Shown piece after piece: positions 7,401-16,765 of a DNA stretch of 51,800 nt (positions are counted from its first letter, which is position 1; each line of letters begins with the position of its first letter). The notes under the pieces are model-generated. The model made no database searches, was not told where the DNA came from, and worked only from the letters and a program-made list of their open reading frames with translations. Source of the stretch: Pyrodictiaceae archaeon (GTDB taxonomy: Archaea; Thermoproteota; Thermoprotei_A; Sulfolobales; WANQ01); contig WANQ01000035.1 of NCBI GenBank assembly GCA_015521735.1, positions 1 through 51,800 of the forward strand, read 5' to 3'. The position numbers and the translations under genes were made by a program.

Positions 7401-9151
7401 TCAACGTGTACATATCATACATGTTTAGGTCATATGGAGTACACTACATAGACAATACAAGCTACACCATAATGCTTAGAGTAGAAGAATACGCTGGAGG
7501 ACAAGGCCTAGAGGTAATAGGATATGGCTGGAGCAACGACTGGCCAGTATACCCTAACACAGAAAACGCTACATACAACATAGTAATAGCAAACCGCTGG
7601 CCCTACCCAGTATCAGGTATTAGAGCTAAACTCATACTACCCCAAGGATTCAAAACAGTAACTGGTAGTACTGAAGCATACATAGCAGGACCCATACAGC
7701 CCCTAAACATAGTAACACTTAGCTTCAAAGTCACTATTGGAAACGTGTCAACAGGAATACATGTAGGGAAACTATTACTAGACTACGTTCTCGAAGTAGG
7801 TGGAGCAAGGCTAAGAAAATACGAAGAACACAACATATCATTCATAGTAAACAACCTATACAACTCAATAACAATACTAGACCCATCATGGGCTACAGGT
7901 GCACCAGAACCAGGTACTCATGGAGCAATACTAGTAGTACGTGTAAGAAACAACCTAATACCAAGTATGAATGGACCAGTACTAAGAATAAAGCTTCCAG
8001 AAGGAATATACTGCTCCATAAACAACGAGTCAACTGCAACACTATCCCCAGTAACAAGTACTAACATCGAAGAACTAGTTAAAATAATACAGGCTAGTCC
8101 AAGCGAACTAGCCAACCTATTAAAGAATATGCCACTACAACCCACAATATCAGGTCAAGGCGGAGGACAAAGCCTTAGCGAAGGCAGTATAGTAGAATTT
8201 GCAGTCCCGTTAAACATACTCGTAGATCGCAAGGGAGTATACTTTGCTAACGCTACACTAGACTTCATAGACCATTGGGGCAATATTCGTAGAATAGAGT
8301 TTAAGATACCAATAAGAATCCTGGGTACAGCTAAGGTAGTTAAGGTTTGGAGTCCTAGAACTCTTAGAATAGTTAACGGTACAGGTAATCTAACAATAAC
8401 GTTAACCAATAACGGTACATCACCAGTATACAACGTATACGTATACCTAATACCTAAATCACCCATAACACTACCAGTAGATAACGTGAAATACATTGAC
8501 GTACTCCACCCAGGTAAACCTGTAAGCATAGTGTTTAGGGTAAGGTATAATCCAACAGCAATAATGTATGGTGCTGGTGGTACAGCACTACAGTATTCGT
8601 CACTACCAGTAGTACTTACAATAATGTACCGCGACGTTGTTGGCAGACAATACGTCTACAATACATCAACTACAGTATTAATTGAGCCCTTCATAGACAT
8701 AAGGTTTAGCGAGGACGTTAAAGCAGAGCTTAGAGGCACTACACTAGTTGTAAGTGGAACCATAGTAAACTATGGATTAGCTACAGCACGTAGCGTTGAA
8801 GTAAGAGCTATAGTTGGAGAAAAAACCTCCAAGACCTTCATCGGCGACATAGATCCTGCTTCACAATCAGCATTCCGAGTAGAACTTACAGTACCATCTA
8901 GTACCACTAGTGTTAGAGTAGAAGCAGTTTACCGAGACGAATACAATATGATCCACATGGTATCAAAGACACTACCAGTAACAGTATTAGAATTGAACAC
9001 TACAACAACAGTAGTAGAAAGATCGTGGATTACGCCTACACACATAACTGTTATAGTACTAGTAGCAGTATTCCTTGGAGTAATAGCAATGCTACTATAC
9101 CGTTACTTAAAGAAGCATACTCGAAGACTTGAAGAGGTACAATTACCTTGA
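4454..9151 (+). CDS. Giant repeat-containing surface protein of the ABC export system (COG1361-like)
   Basis: A 1565-residue secreted, membrane-anchored protein. The start at 4454 is chosen because GGAGGAG lies seven bases upstream; an ATG at 4439 would put that site inside the gene. The order is a signal peptide (TLLLLTLIILSTL, cut near residue 25), then about twelve repeats of roughly 110-130 residues. Many repeats open with a strand such as EVVDYGW, VDVYW or VIGYGW, then YPGS/YPNT, and many contain LPQGF or LPEGI. These are Ig-like beta domains of the COG1361/CARDB type. One transmembrane helix near residue 1535 and a basic tail follow. It has many N-glycosylation sites and few cysteines. 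It sits between the ATPase and permease genes and overlaps the permease gene by 4 bases. It is presumably the extracytoplasmic partner of that permease; the substrate is unknown. Confidence 0.85.
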   Translation: MPNTRTLLLLTLIILSTLVQASTINTYAQSFTLVSYHYTSSSGDPTIYPGSKNVELVVTTKYTGSQNAYSVTGCIVLPQGFNIVRGYSECSPARDANDTVYEVVEQGDIVIFKFYFNVLENTSPGTYYFTLNITYRIQTTNTTITASETITEIKVKVSPYPEVILEPVDYYWSPDAYPGSQGVTLNIVLENKGNITITSGNLKITLPENLVEKPRTTRVNIGVVNPKDRATITVNNVDILVNATPNKKYPIEIEGNITARTNDGVTYTTTIKTTVNVEVDKAPKIILETLDYGLTTTLESNNTRSTRIYLLMQSKDTKTINSITAIFQIISNNTFFENKTSKSIAVLRGPYNYGDYITINSNPIILNNTENITFKLTLIIFGSSNGAEFWSTQEYYYTIKLQPRKLDVDVVDVYWDNHRGYPGSTNKNLHVVIANNDVVSLTRARATLLLPQGFSPSKLTVEDVTINPGSYTDITFTGIDIDPSIKPGNYPAKLVIEGYVHEENNAYHKVRLEYTITIPVEEYMKPILEVVDYGWVNGRAYTTSTNIKAYIEFMVSEPVTIEQVVATIRLPSQLVFIDDEREKNVTLTGTYSYGQTFRIETPSISVVTNEPGYYPIVYTLKMLVRIHGSNTWIRLQYTVPLRILKPKLNVTIIDASWTSGGGRETYSGTIHLAIQSYSIDQLETIVVIVKPLTSNVKFWANKQVYVSTVRGPIGYGNVFSVNVNGVDVKTNRDSIPIAVIVHAIARIGEEYYKSSTVIEKNITLQPRSNQLVISSINTLYQGSYSPLLPSSDGVIVRITLLNKRPEPITSIKPEISLPKGFHIKGIDGSCLNGVAAGSTCTLNIHLRLDNNLKPGPYNMNLTLKYVVRHGSSTILYTQSMNTTLLVNDIESYLPKPKPIEWFWGTQTPTTVFIGNRNAVLTILVYNPGRYSADGIIASLKPINKTVGLVKDKAYCGTLAPGTSCRITFNLDLANITVPGKLLFNVYISYMFRSYGVHYIDNTSYTIMLRVEEYAGGQGLEVIGYGWSNDWPVYPNTENATYNIVIANRWPYPVSGIRAKLILPQGFKTVTGSTEAYIAGPIQPLNIVTLSFKVTIGNVSTGIHVGKLLLDYVLEVGGARLRKYEEHNISFIVNNLYNSITILDPSWATGAPEPGTHGAILVVRVRNNLIPSMNGPVLRIKLPEGIYCSINNESTATLSPVTSTNIEELVKIIQASPSELANLLKNMPLQPTISGQGGGQSLSEGSIVEFAVPLNILVDRKGVYFANATLDFIDHWGNIRRIEFKIPIRILGTAKVVKVWSPRTLRIVNGTGNLTITLTNNGTSPVYNVYVYLIPKSPITLPVDNVKYIDVLHPGKPVSIVFRVRYNPTAIMYGAGGTALQYSSLPVVLTIMYRDVVGRQYVYNTSTTVLIEPFIDIRFSEDVKAELRGTTLVVSGTIVNYGLATARSVEVRAIVGEKTSKTFIGDIDPASQSAFRVELTVPSSTTSVRVEAVYRDEYNMIHMVSKTLPVTVLELNTTTTVVERSWITPTHITVIVLVAVFLGVIAMLLYRYLKKHTRRLEEVQLP

Positions 9152-10371
9152 ACATAACATTTCTTTTCGATGCACTAAGACTTGCTCTTAAAGCATTAAC
9201 TGAGCGTAGACTAAGAGCAATACTAACCATTATAGGCATAGCTATTGGCCCAATAGCATTGGTGACAATGTCTAGTGTTGTAAGAGGATACTCAAACTAC
9301 GTTACAAGTCAACTCGAAGCACTTGGACAAAACCTCATAGTAGTACAGTCTACTGGAAACTACAGGTTAAGCGAAGACGATGTAGATGCATTAAAGAAGA
9401 TACCAGGTGTTAAAAGAGTAGAACCATACTATATGATCAAGGCAACAATAAAAATAGGCGCTGAGAACGAGGATATAATAGCCTATGCCGTACCAATAGA
9501 TCTAATATTCGAAGCTATGAGCGGGCTAAAGATACTAGAAGGTAGTATACCATCACAAACGGAAATAATAAAGGTAGTTATAGGCTACGATATAGCATTT
9601 GACGAAAACGGTAACCAAGTATACTATGTAGGAGACACAATAACCTTAACAATATACAAAGTTGAAGAAGGAGGTAAAGTGAGTATTAAGAGAGTAAACG
9701 TACTAGTAGCAGGTATACTCGACAAGTTCGGAGGAGCATTCTTCCTAAGCCCAGATAGAACAGTATTCCTAAGCCCAGATGCAGGTAAGAAGCTACTAGG
9801 ACTAAAGGACTGGAGTGGCATACTAGTATTAGCTAGTAATAGTAAACTAGTACTACCAATAGAGCAGGAGATTAGGGAAATGTATCATGGAAACGTAGAC
9901 GTAATATCATTCCAAGGAATAGCAAAAGTAATAAACTCTATCACCGGGGCAATGGACTTCATAACATTCTCTACAAGCCTAGCAGCATTCGCCGTAGCTA
10001 TTGCAGGAGTAGCAGCAACTATGATAACATCAGTTATAGAGAGGATAAGAGAAATAGGAGTTATGAAAGCTGTAGGATTCACCAACAACCAAGTACTATT
10101 CATGATACTAGCTGAAAGCCTAGTAATGAGCATTATTGGTGGAGGAATAGGAATAACACTAGGAGTAATAGGAGCATACATACTAGCATCAAAAGGCTTC
10201 ACAATAAAAGCGGGAACAACAACAGTAGTCATAAGCGCTCCACCAGCAATAACACCCGAGCTAATACTCAACACGATAGGAATAGTAGTACTCGTAGGAA
10301 TAATAGGAGGAATATTCCCAGCATACCGTGCAGCTAAGATACCACCAGCAGTAGCACTAAGATATGAGTAA
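9148..10371 (+). CDS. FtsX/MacB-type ABC permease
   Basis: A 407-residue permease with MacB topology: one N-terminal helix (about 20-45), a large extracytoplasmic MacB periplasmic-core-like domain (about 46-270), and three C-terminal helices (about 272-300, 318-350 and 370-398). The conserved cytoplasmic loop SVIERIREIGVMKAVGFTNNQV and the terminal PAYRAAKIPPAVALRYE are class hallmarks. The TTG start overlaps the giant gene's stop (TTGA), so the two are translationally coupled. With the ATPase at 3659 it forms a complete MacB-like transporter in which the usual adaptor protein is replaced by a 1565-residue repeat protein. Confidence 0.93.
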   Translation: MNITFLFDALRLALKALTERRLRAILTIIGIAIGPIALVTMSSVVRGYSNYVTSQLEALGQNLIVVQSTGNYRLSEDDVDALKKIPGVKRVEPYYMIKATIKIGAENEDIIAYAVPIDLIFEAMSGLKILEGSIPSQTEIIKVVIGYDIAFDENGNQVYYVGDTITLTIYKVEEGGKVSIKRVNVLVAGILDKFGGAFFLSPDRTVFLSPDAGKKLLGLKDWSGILVLASNSKLVLPIEQEIREMYHGNVDVISFQGIAKVINSITGAMDFITFSTSLAAFAVAIAGVAATMITSVIERIREIGVMKAVGFTNNQVLFMILAESLVMSIIGGGIGITLGVIGAYILASKGFTIKAGTTTVVISAPPAITPELILNTIGIVVLVGIIGGIFPAYRAAKIPPAVALRYE

Positions 10372-10487
10372 AACACCACACACGAGAAAAAAACCCCTTG
10401 GAACACGTCTAAGATACTAGTACTTAACGAATCCATAGACCCTAGCTTAGAGGTATGAAGCCTATATCAAAGAAAAGAAGTAGCTGA

Positions 10488-10820
10488 TCATGTTTTACGT
10501 ATAGCTATCTCACTGACCAGTACATGTACTCCATATACTATGAATACAGCTAGCAATACTATTCCCGCTAGGCCTAGAATTATAGATGTTGTCGACGTAA
10601 TTGACGCTAAATACGTATTTCTACTAATCATGGCCGTTAAGGTAAAGTACTGTAGCACGGCTACAATAAGCCTTACAGCCCCATATACTATGGGCCCTAA
10701 AGCTATTACCGTGGGTAGTCTCCTAGGGCTAAGCATACCGTGAACTATTATTCCTACTATAAGCATTAGTACTCCTGCAATAATATTTGGGGCAATAACT
10801 GCAATTAAACTATAAACCAC
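10488..10820 (-). CDS. Small membrane protein of unknown function
   Basis: A 110-residue protein with four hydrophobic segments and no recognised motif. A charged loop LSPRRLP lies after the second half of the first hairpin. It starts with GTG at 10820, preceded by AAGGTG with six-base spacing, which supports expression. It lies 42 bases after the oppF-like stop on the same strand and could be the tail of that operon. No function is proposed. Confidence 0.6.
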   Translation of the reverse strand: MVYSLIAVIAPNIIAGVLMLIVGIIVHGMLSPRRLPTVIALGPIVYGAVRLIVAVLQYFTLTAMISRNTYLASITSTTSIILGLAGIVLLAVFIVYGVHVLVSEIAIRKT

Positions 10821-10862
10821 TCATTACACCTTACCGGTTTTCACCAAGTATCTTTACCCAAG

Positions 10863-11843
10863 CTACTGTTTAAGAGGATTATGGCATGCAACCCAATGGT
10901 CTTTCTCTAACTCAACTAGTCTAGGCTCCTCTATAGAACACCTAGGTAATGCTAATGGGCATCGTGGATGTAGTCTACAACCACTTGGAGGTCTTGATGG
11001 ATCAGGTATTTCTCCTTTCAATACAATGCTTACATGTCTTCCTCCAGGTTTTATCCTGGGTATAGCTGTCAGTAATGCAGCAGTATAGGGGTGTAAAGGC
11101 TTTGATAACACCTTATCTGCTGGACCATACTCTACTATCTTGCCTAAGTACATTACAGCTATTTTATCTGAAACAAGCTTAGCTGTTGCTAGGTCATGTG
11201 TAATGAAGATCATTGCCTGCTTATACTTCTCCTTAAACTCCTTCAACAACTCCAATATTGATGCACGTATAGATACATCTAGGCTAGACGTGGGTTCATC
11301 AGCAATCACTAATATGGGCTCCAATAACATTGCACGTGCTATAGCAGCTCTCTGAAGCTGTCCACCACTAAGCTGATATGGTCTACGACGATAGAAGTCT
11401 TCTGCTGGCACCAGTCCAACTCTTTCAAGTATCCTTAACACTCTATCTACTGCCTCCTCTCTTGTAGCAAGCCTGTGGACTAGTAGAGGCTCTATTAGAG
11501 CATCACCTATCGTCTGAAGAGGATTAAAACTTGCATAGGGGTCTTGGGGTATTAACTGCATTTTCCTACGCATAGGCCTAAGCTTTGACTCGGGTAAACC
11601 TGTTATGTCTACTCCATCAAATATTATTCTACCCGACGTAGGCTTATACAATCTTAGTATAAGTCTACCAAGAGTAGTCTTACCACTACCACTTTCACCT
11701 ACAAGTCCAAGAGTTTCACCTCTATTCAACGTAAAGCTTACACCATCAACTGCTTTAACAATTCTCTTAGTACCTAGTCCTCCTACCTCAAAGTACTTTC
11801 TAACATTCTCTACTACTAGTAATGGATTAGTCATAGGGTTCAC
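10863..11843 (-). CDS. oppF: Oligopeptide ABC transporter ATP-binding protein (OppF/DppF)
   Basis: A 326-residue ABC ATPase of the Opp/Dpp family. It has Walker A GESGSGKT (49-56), signature [15 protein letters not shown], Walker [14 protein letters not shown] and switch His FITHD. The C-terminal oligopeptide-transporter extension [18 protein letters not shown] carries the cysteines that bind an Fe-S cluster in relatives. It overlaps the upstream oppD-like gene by 4 bases. With OppD it forms the ATPase pair for the OppB/OppC channel. The substrate may be peptides or, as in some archaeal Dpp-family systems, sugars. Confidence 0.93.
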   Translation of the reverse strand: MNPMTNPLLVVENVRKYFEVGGLGTKRIVKAVDGVSFTLNRGETLGLVGESGSGKTTLGRLILRLYKPTSGRIIFDGVDITGLPESKLRPMRRKMQLIPQDPYASFNPLQTIGDALIEPLLVHRLATREEAVDRVLRILERVGLVPAEDFYRRRPYQLSGGQLQRAAIARAMLLEPILVIADEPTSSLDVSIRASILELLKEFKEKYKQAMIFITHDLATAKLVSDKIAVMYLGKIVEYGPADKVLSKPLHPYTAALLTAIPRIKPGGRHVSIVLKGEIPDPSRPPSGCRLHPRCPLALPRCSIEEPRLVELEKDHWVACHNPLKQ

Positions 11844-12799
11844 CTTCTAGCATAAAGCCAGCATGAAACATAGTGTTCAGGTTCAACTTCAACCATGCCT
11901 GGATTCTCTTCCCTACACACTTTCATAGCTAGTGGGCAACGTGGATGGAATCTACAACCACTTGGAGGCTTCCTTAGATCTGGAGGCATACCTGGTATAG
12001 GCTTAGGCCATTCACTACTACTTATATCTGGTACTGATTGTAGTAGTGCTCTAGTATATGGGTGTAGGGGGTTCTCTATTACTTTACTCTTAGGACCATA
12101 TTCTACTATCCTACCCGCATACATTACAGCTATCCTTGATGCACGTTCAGCTGCTAACGCTATGTCGTGGGTTATCAATATAATTGCCATACCAGTAGTC
12201 TTCCGGATCTCGTCGAGTAAGTCCATTATCTGTTTCTGAACTATAACGTCAAGAGCTGTTGTAGGCTCATCAGCTACAAGTACTCGTGGCTTTAACGCAA
12301 TTGCAGCAGCAATAGATATTCTCTGCCTCTGACCACCACTGAGCTGGTGAGGGTAAGCTTTAGCCATTCTCTCAGATAAGCCTACTGCCTTCACAACCTC
12401 TACGACACGCTCCTTAGCCTCCTCTAACGGTACACCATGCTCTAAGAGTACTTCAAGTATCTGGTCACCTACACGTCTAACAGGATCCAAGGTTGTAAAC
12501 GGGTCCTGAAATATCATAGATACAAGACTACCCCTAGCTCTTCTAAGCTCATCACCTCTAAGTGATAAAATGTCTACTCCTCCCACAATAACTCTGCCCT
12601 TGACTACTCTACCGGGTGGTGGTACAAGGTTTAATAGCGAGTATCCTAGAGTTGACTTACCGCTACCGCTTTCACCAACTAATGCTACCATATCACCTTT
12701 ATACGCTTTCAATGAAGCTTCTTCAACAGCTCTCACTATACCCTTAAGAGTATAGTAGTATACTGTTAAGTTCTCTACTACTAGTACTGGCTCACTCAC
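11840..12799 (-). CDS. oppD: Oligopeptide ABC transporter ATP-binding protein (OppD/DppD)
   Basis: A 319-residue partner ATPase. It has Walker A GESGSGKS (42-49), signature [17 protein letters not shown], Walker [14 protein letters not shown], switch His LITHD, and the family C-terminal [18 protein letters not shown]. It overlaps oppC-like by 4 bases and oppF-like by 4 bases, which gives coupled translation along the operon. Confidence 0.93.
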   Translation of the reverse strand: MSEPVLVVENLTVYYYTLKGIVRAVEEASLKAYKGDMVALVGESGSGKSTLGYSLLNLVPPPGRVVKGRVIVGGVDILSLRGDELRRARGSLVSMIFQDPFTTLDPVRRVGDQILEVLLEHGVPLEEAKERVVEVVKAVGLSERMAKAYPHQLSGGQRQRISIAAAIALKPRVLVADEPTTALDVIVQKQIMDLLDEIRKTTGMAIILITHDIALAAERASRIAVMYAGRIVEYGPKSKVIENPLHPYTRALLQSVPDISSSEWPKPIPGMPPDLRKPPSGCRFHPRCPLAMKVCREENPGMVEVEPEHYVSCWLYARR

Positions 12800-13665
12800 A
12801 GTTGCTCCCTCCTAACCCTCTCACTTAATCCCTCACCTATCAATGCAAACCCGACTGCAAGTAGGGTTATCATTAGTCCTGGGAAGAATATTAGCCACCA
12901 GTAACCAGATAAAACGAAGCCCTTGCCCTTGTAGAGATCATAGCCCCAGTCAGGTGTTGGAGGCTGTACCGATAATCCTAGATAGCTTAGTGCTGCCTCA
13001 GTTAATACTGCATCAGCTGCACTAAGGCTAAAGACAACCATTATTGTCGGCAATATGTGTGGTAGTATGTGCTTGAATATTATCCTAAAGGTAGGTATAC
13101 CTAGTGCTTTAGCTACCTCGATGAATAGTTCCTCTTTAACGCTTAGTACTTGGCCTCTAATCATCCTAAAATATGTTGGGACATAGATTACTGCTATAGC
13201 TATCGCTGCATTAAAGAGGCTTGGACCTAGTGCTACTGCTAGTGATATAGCTAGTACTAGGCTTGGGAAAGCGTAGATAGCGTCCATAACCATACTTAAC
13301 GCTCTATCTATTCCACCACCATAATAGCCGCTTAAAAGGCCTAGTGGAATGCCAATAGCCATGCTTATAGCTATTGCCAGGAATACTACTATGAGTATAG
13401 TACGTGCTCCATAGACTATTCTAGCCCACATATCGTATCCTAGATTATTAGTTCCAAATGGATGCTCCCAAGAAGGTGGTTGGAAGCTACGGCCAGCTCT
13501 ACGTGTAGGATCATAGGGTGTGAGTACTGGTGCTGCAATAGCCATGAAGATAACTGCTAGCACTATAACTAGTCCAGTATAGACTAGTATTCTTCCACGA
13601 CCACTAACCCTTAACGGAATTATCTTTGCAAGGATTCTTGCTAGTGTCCTACCTAGCACCTCCAT
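12796..13665 (-). CDS. oppC: Oligopeptide ABC transporter permease (OppC/DppC)
   Basis: A 289-residue permease of the BPD_transp_1 class. The N-terminal tail and helix are followed by the OppC marker PTRRAGRSFQPPSWEHPFGTNNLGYDMWARIVYG. Five further helices follow, with the EAA-like loop EVAKALGIPTFRIIFKHILPHILP for contact with the ATPases. It overlaps oppD-like by 4 bases. Confidence 0.92.
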   Translation of the reverse strand: MEVLGRTLARILAKIIPLRVSGRGRILVYTGLVIVLAVIFMAIAAPVLTPYDPTRRAGRSFQPPSWEHPFGTNNLGYDMWARIVYGARTILIVVFLAIAISMAIGIPLGLLSGYYGGGIDRALSMVMDAIYAFPSLVLAISLAVALGPSLFNAAIAIAVIYVPTYFRMIRGQVLSVKEELFIEVAKALGIPTFRIIFKHILPHILPTIMVVFSLSAADAVLTEAALSYLGLSVQPPTPDWGYDLYKGKGFVLSGYWWLIFFPGLMITLLAVGFALIGEGLSERVRREQL

Positions 13666-13676
13666 ACATTAACCCT

Positions 13677-14687
13677 CTAATACCTTATCCTTGGATCAAG
13701 GAGTGCGTAGATTAAGTCAACTATTAAGCTGATAACTCCTACAAAGAATGCGAAGACTATTACAACAGCTTGTATAGCCGGGTAATCCCTATACCCTACT
13801 TTCTCTACAAGGTATGTCCCTATACCTGGCCAATCAAATGTTGTCTCGGTTAATACTGCTCCTCCAAGTAGTAATGCGAACTGTAGTCCAGCATAAGTAA
13901 CTACTGGTATAAGAGCATTCCTAAATGCATGTAATAGTATCTTTGAACTCCTAACACCTCTAGCATGGTATGCGAAGACATAGTTTGACTCTAAGGCTTT
14001 AATCAAGTTGCTTCTCACAAGCCTTGTATAAGGACCACTTAAGACTAGGCCTAAGGTTAGCGCAGGTAGTATTATATGGCTTAGAGCACTGCGCAGAGCA
14101 TCAATGTTTCCTGTAAGAATAGAGTCTAAGATGTAGAACCCAGTAATCGTTCTAAGACTTACATCTGGATCTATTCTACCACTAGCTGGTAGCCAGCGAA
14201 GCCATACAGCAAATATTAGCTGAAACATAAGTCCTAGCCATGGAATGAATAACGTGTAGGTTACTGCACCAAATACTCTTAACCCTAAATCCACCTTAGT
14301 ATCACGTTTAACTGCTGCAAGAAAACCAGTTGAAACCCCTATAAGTAGGCTTACGAGAAGACCAGCTACAGCCAGCTCCACGGTTGCGGGTAGCCTCTCA
14401 AGTAAGTCAACTGTTATACTGCGCCCACTTATAATCATACTTGTACCAAAGTCTCCGTGTAATACATTCCATAAGTACTCAAAGTATTGTACAATGTAGG
14501 GTTTATCTAACCCAAGATTATGTCTAATCTGCTCTAATTGTTCTGGAGGAATATTCTTAGTACCTAGAACTGCGAGTACAGGGTCTCCTGGAAGTATTCT
14601 TAACACTATGAATACTAGTGTGTAGAGGATGAGAACTGTAGGAATAATTAATGCAGCCCTTATAGCTACATAGCGTAGAAGCCCCAT
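13677..14687 (-). CDS. oppB: Oligopeptide ABC transporter permease (OppB/DppB)
   Basis: A 336-residue permease when started at the ATG at 14687. That start has GGTGG six bases upstream and gives the usual family N-terminus MGLLRYVAIRAALIIP. A frame open to an ATG at 14759 would add 24 unusual residues and is less likely. Markers are VLRILPGDPVLAVLG and LGLDKPYIVQYFEYLWNVLHGDFGTS, with six helices and the EAA-like loop HARGVRSSKILLHAFRNALIPV. It is first in the oppBCDF order and divergent from the binding-protein gene. Confidence 0.92.
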   Translation of the reverse strand: MGLLRYVAIRAALIIPTVLILYTLVFIVLRILPGDPVLAVLGTKNIPPEQLEQIRHNLGLDKPYIVQYFEYLWNVLHGDFGTSMIISGRSITVDLLERLPATVELAVAGLLVSLLIGVSTGFLAAVKRDTKVDLGLRVFGAVTYTLFIPWLGLMFQLIFAVWLRWLPASGRIDPDVSLRTITGFYILDSILTGNIDALRSALSHIILPALTLGLVLSGPYTRLVRSNLIKALESNYVFAYHARGVRSSKILLHAFRNALIPVVTYAGLQFALLLGGAVLTETTFDWPGIGTYLVEKVGYRDYPAIQAVVIVFAFFVGVISLIVDLIYALLDPRIRY

Positions 14688-14852
14688 AAACAGCCACCGT
14701 AGGTCTCTTGCTTCATCACTACAGCATTCCACGTACTTATAAGTGTTTATTCTAGTCATGTACCTTGGCTCTAAACGACAGTTACTGGCTACAAGAACTG
14801 TTTTCTACAAGTACTATAGTTACTTCAATTGTGTATGTTGTAGGCTTAGTTT

Positions 14853-14907
14853 ACGAAACATTTTTAAGGGGGAGGGATTACACGTGCCCACCATAAACTA
14901 GGGGGAG
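14853..14907 (+). promoter_or_regulatory. Promoter and ribosome site of the peptide-binding protein gene
   Basis: A BRE/TATA-like run acgaaacatttttaag (14853-14868) is followed about 35 bases later by GGGGGAG (14901-14907) and the ATG at 14918. The 14760-14917 interval is a divergent control region shared with oppB. No clear operator symmetry was seen. Confidence 0.5.
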
Positions 14908-14917
14908 ATGTGTAGGC

Positions 14918-16639
14918 ATGGTTAGTCAAACCACGTTAACGATAGCCTTAATCATAGTATTGATCATAGTAGGAGTTGCTGCTTACTATGCTGGTGTGAG
15001 TACTGGAGGTCAAACAGTAACAACTACGACTACAGTAACTCAGACAATAACTCAAACGGTAACCCAGACAGTAACTACAACCCAAGCAGCATCACCAACA
15101 CCAACGCCAACAACTACTCCAAGCCCATCACCCACTACAACTACACCTACAACCACGCCTACAACAACTCCAACATATGTAACTGAGAAGTTAACCATAG
15201 GTACAACAGATAAGGTCACGGACCTAGATCCATCAAATGCCTACGACTTCTTTACATGGGAGATACTAAACAATATAATGGATGGACTAGTTAAGTATAA
15301 GCCTGGTACAACTCAAATTGTTCCAGCTATAGCTGAGAAATGGGAGGTCAAGGACAATGGTAAGGTATGGGTATTCTATCTACGCAAGGACGTTAAATTC
15401 TGTGATGGAACACCATTAACAGCACACGATGTTGTAAGGAGTATTAAGAGGGTTATGACTATACAGGGAGACCCATCATGGCTTGTAACAGAGTTTGTAG
15501 AAGATGTTAAAGCACTAGACGACTACACAGTTGAATTCATACTTAAGAGACCTGTAGGATACTTCCTTGCAGTACTGGCTACTCCACCATACTTCCCAGT
15601 ACACCCCAACTACCCAGATGATAAGATAGTAAGTGATGCTACATGGGGTGGTGCTGGACCATACTGTATCAAGGAGTTTAAGAGAGACCAGTACATAGTA
15701 TTAGAAGCAAACCCATACTACTATGGAGAACCACCTAAGACTAAGACAATTATAGTTAGATTCTACAAGGATGCAGCTACACTTAGACTAGCCTTCGAGA
15801 ACCGTGAAGTAGATATTGCGTGGAGAACACTTAGGCCAACAGATTACGAGGACTTGAAGAAGAACCCCAACTACAAGGTTATAGAAATACCTGGATCATT
15901 TATAAGATACATTGTCGTAAACGTGCAAATGGATCCAACAAGTAATAAGCTTGTAAGACAAGCAATAGCAGCAGCCATAAACCGGCCCGAGCTAGCTGAA
16001 GCAGTATTCCTTGGAACCATGGAGCCACTATACAGCCTTGTACCATCGGGTCTATGGAGCCACGTAGACGTATTCAAGGAGAAATACGGTGATGGGAACA
16101 TAGAACTAGCTAAACAACTACTAAAACAAGCAGGATACGATGAGAATAACAAGCTTAAACTAGAACTATGGTATACTCCAACACACTACGGTGATACAGA
16201 AGCAGATCTAGCACAACTAATTAAAGAGCAATTAGAGGCAACCGGAGTAATAGAAGTTGAGATAAAGAGTAGTGAATGGGCAACATACGTAGACCAGCTT
16301 AGAAAAGGTCAAATGATGCTAAGCCTTCTAGGATGGTATCCAGACTACATAGACCCAGACAACTTCCTATACCCATTCCTACACAGTAAAGCCAACAAGT
16401 GGACTGGTACAGGATACTCTAACCCAGAAGTAGATAAACTACTAGAACAAGCAGCAGTAGAACCAGATCAAGCTAAGAGAGCTGAACTATACAAGAAAGT
16501 ACAGGAAATACTAGCTGAAGACGCACCATTCATACCACTACTACAGGGTAAGCTAATAATAGTAACACACAAGGATGTCGAGGGAGTAGAAGTAGGACCT
16601 ACAATGCTACTACCATACTGGACACTCTACAAGTCCTAA
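14918..16639 (+). CDS. ABC transporter substrate-binding protein (SBP_bac_5, peptide/nickel/sugar class)
   Basis: A 573-residue extracytoplasmic solute-binding protein of the OppA/DppA class. An N-terminal hydrophobic helix (about 7-29) anchors it, followed by a Thr/Pro/Ser-rich linker (about 33-87) that is probably glycosylated, as is common in archaea. The globular domain has the family features EKWEVKDNGKVWVFYLRKDVKFCDGTPLTAHDV and, near the middle, VRQAIAAAINRPELAEAVFLG. The C-terminus ends in the expected ADEDAPFIPLL-like region. It is divergent from oppBCDF, with which it forms a full importer. The ligand cannot be read from sequence. Confidence 0.92.
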   Translation: MVSQTTLTIALIIVLIIVGVAAYYAGVSTGGQTVTTTTTVTQTITQTVTQTVTTTQAASPTPTPTTTPSPSPTTTTPTTTPTTTPTYVTEKLTIGTTDKVTDLDPSNAYDFFTWEILNNIMDGLVKYKPGTTQIVPAIAEKWEVKDNGKVWVFYLRKDVKFCDGTPLTAHDVVRSIKRVMTIQGDPSWLVTEFVEDVKALDDYTVEFILKRPVGYFLAVLATPPYFPVHPNYPDDKIVSDATWGGAGPYCIKEFKRDQYIVLEANPYYYGEPPKTKTIIVRFYKDAATLRLAFENREVDIAWRTLRPTDYEDLKKNPNYKVIEIPGSFIRYIVVNVQMDPTSNKLVRQAIAAAINRPELAEAVFLGTMEPLYSLVPSGLWSHVDVFKEKYGDGNIELAKQLLKQAGYDENNKLKLELWYTPTHYGDTEADLAQLIKEQLEATGVIEVEIKSSEWATYVDQLRKGQMMLSLLGWYPDYIDPDNFLYPFLHSKANKWTGTGYSNPEVDKLLEQAAVEPDQAKRAELYKKVQEILAEDAPFIPLLQGKLIIVTHKDVEGVEVGPTMLLPYWTLYKS

Positions 16640-16658
16640 GACGATAAAACTAAACCCA

Positions 16659-16664
16659 TTTTTT
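16659..16664 (+). terminator. T-run terminator candidate after the binding-protein gene
   Basis: A run of six T (in cccattttttac) starts 20 bases after the stop codon. Archaeal termination often uses such runs without a stem. Confidence 0.4.
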
Positions 16665-16765
16665 ACTAGACCACAAATACCTTGCCCTAACATGCTTCTC
16701 AGCTTAACACACTGTATCCCCTTATTAGCTAAGACTTCATAGTATACTCATGGTGGTTTAATAGC

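Noticed and set aside
9885-10436. 183-codon minus-strand frame over the permease gene
   Set aside because: Antisense shadow of the MacB-type permease, whose motifs are clear on the plus strand.
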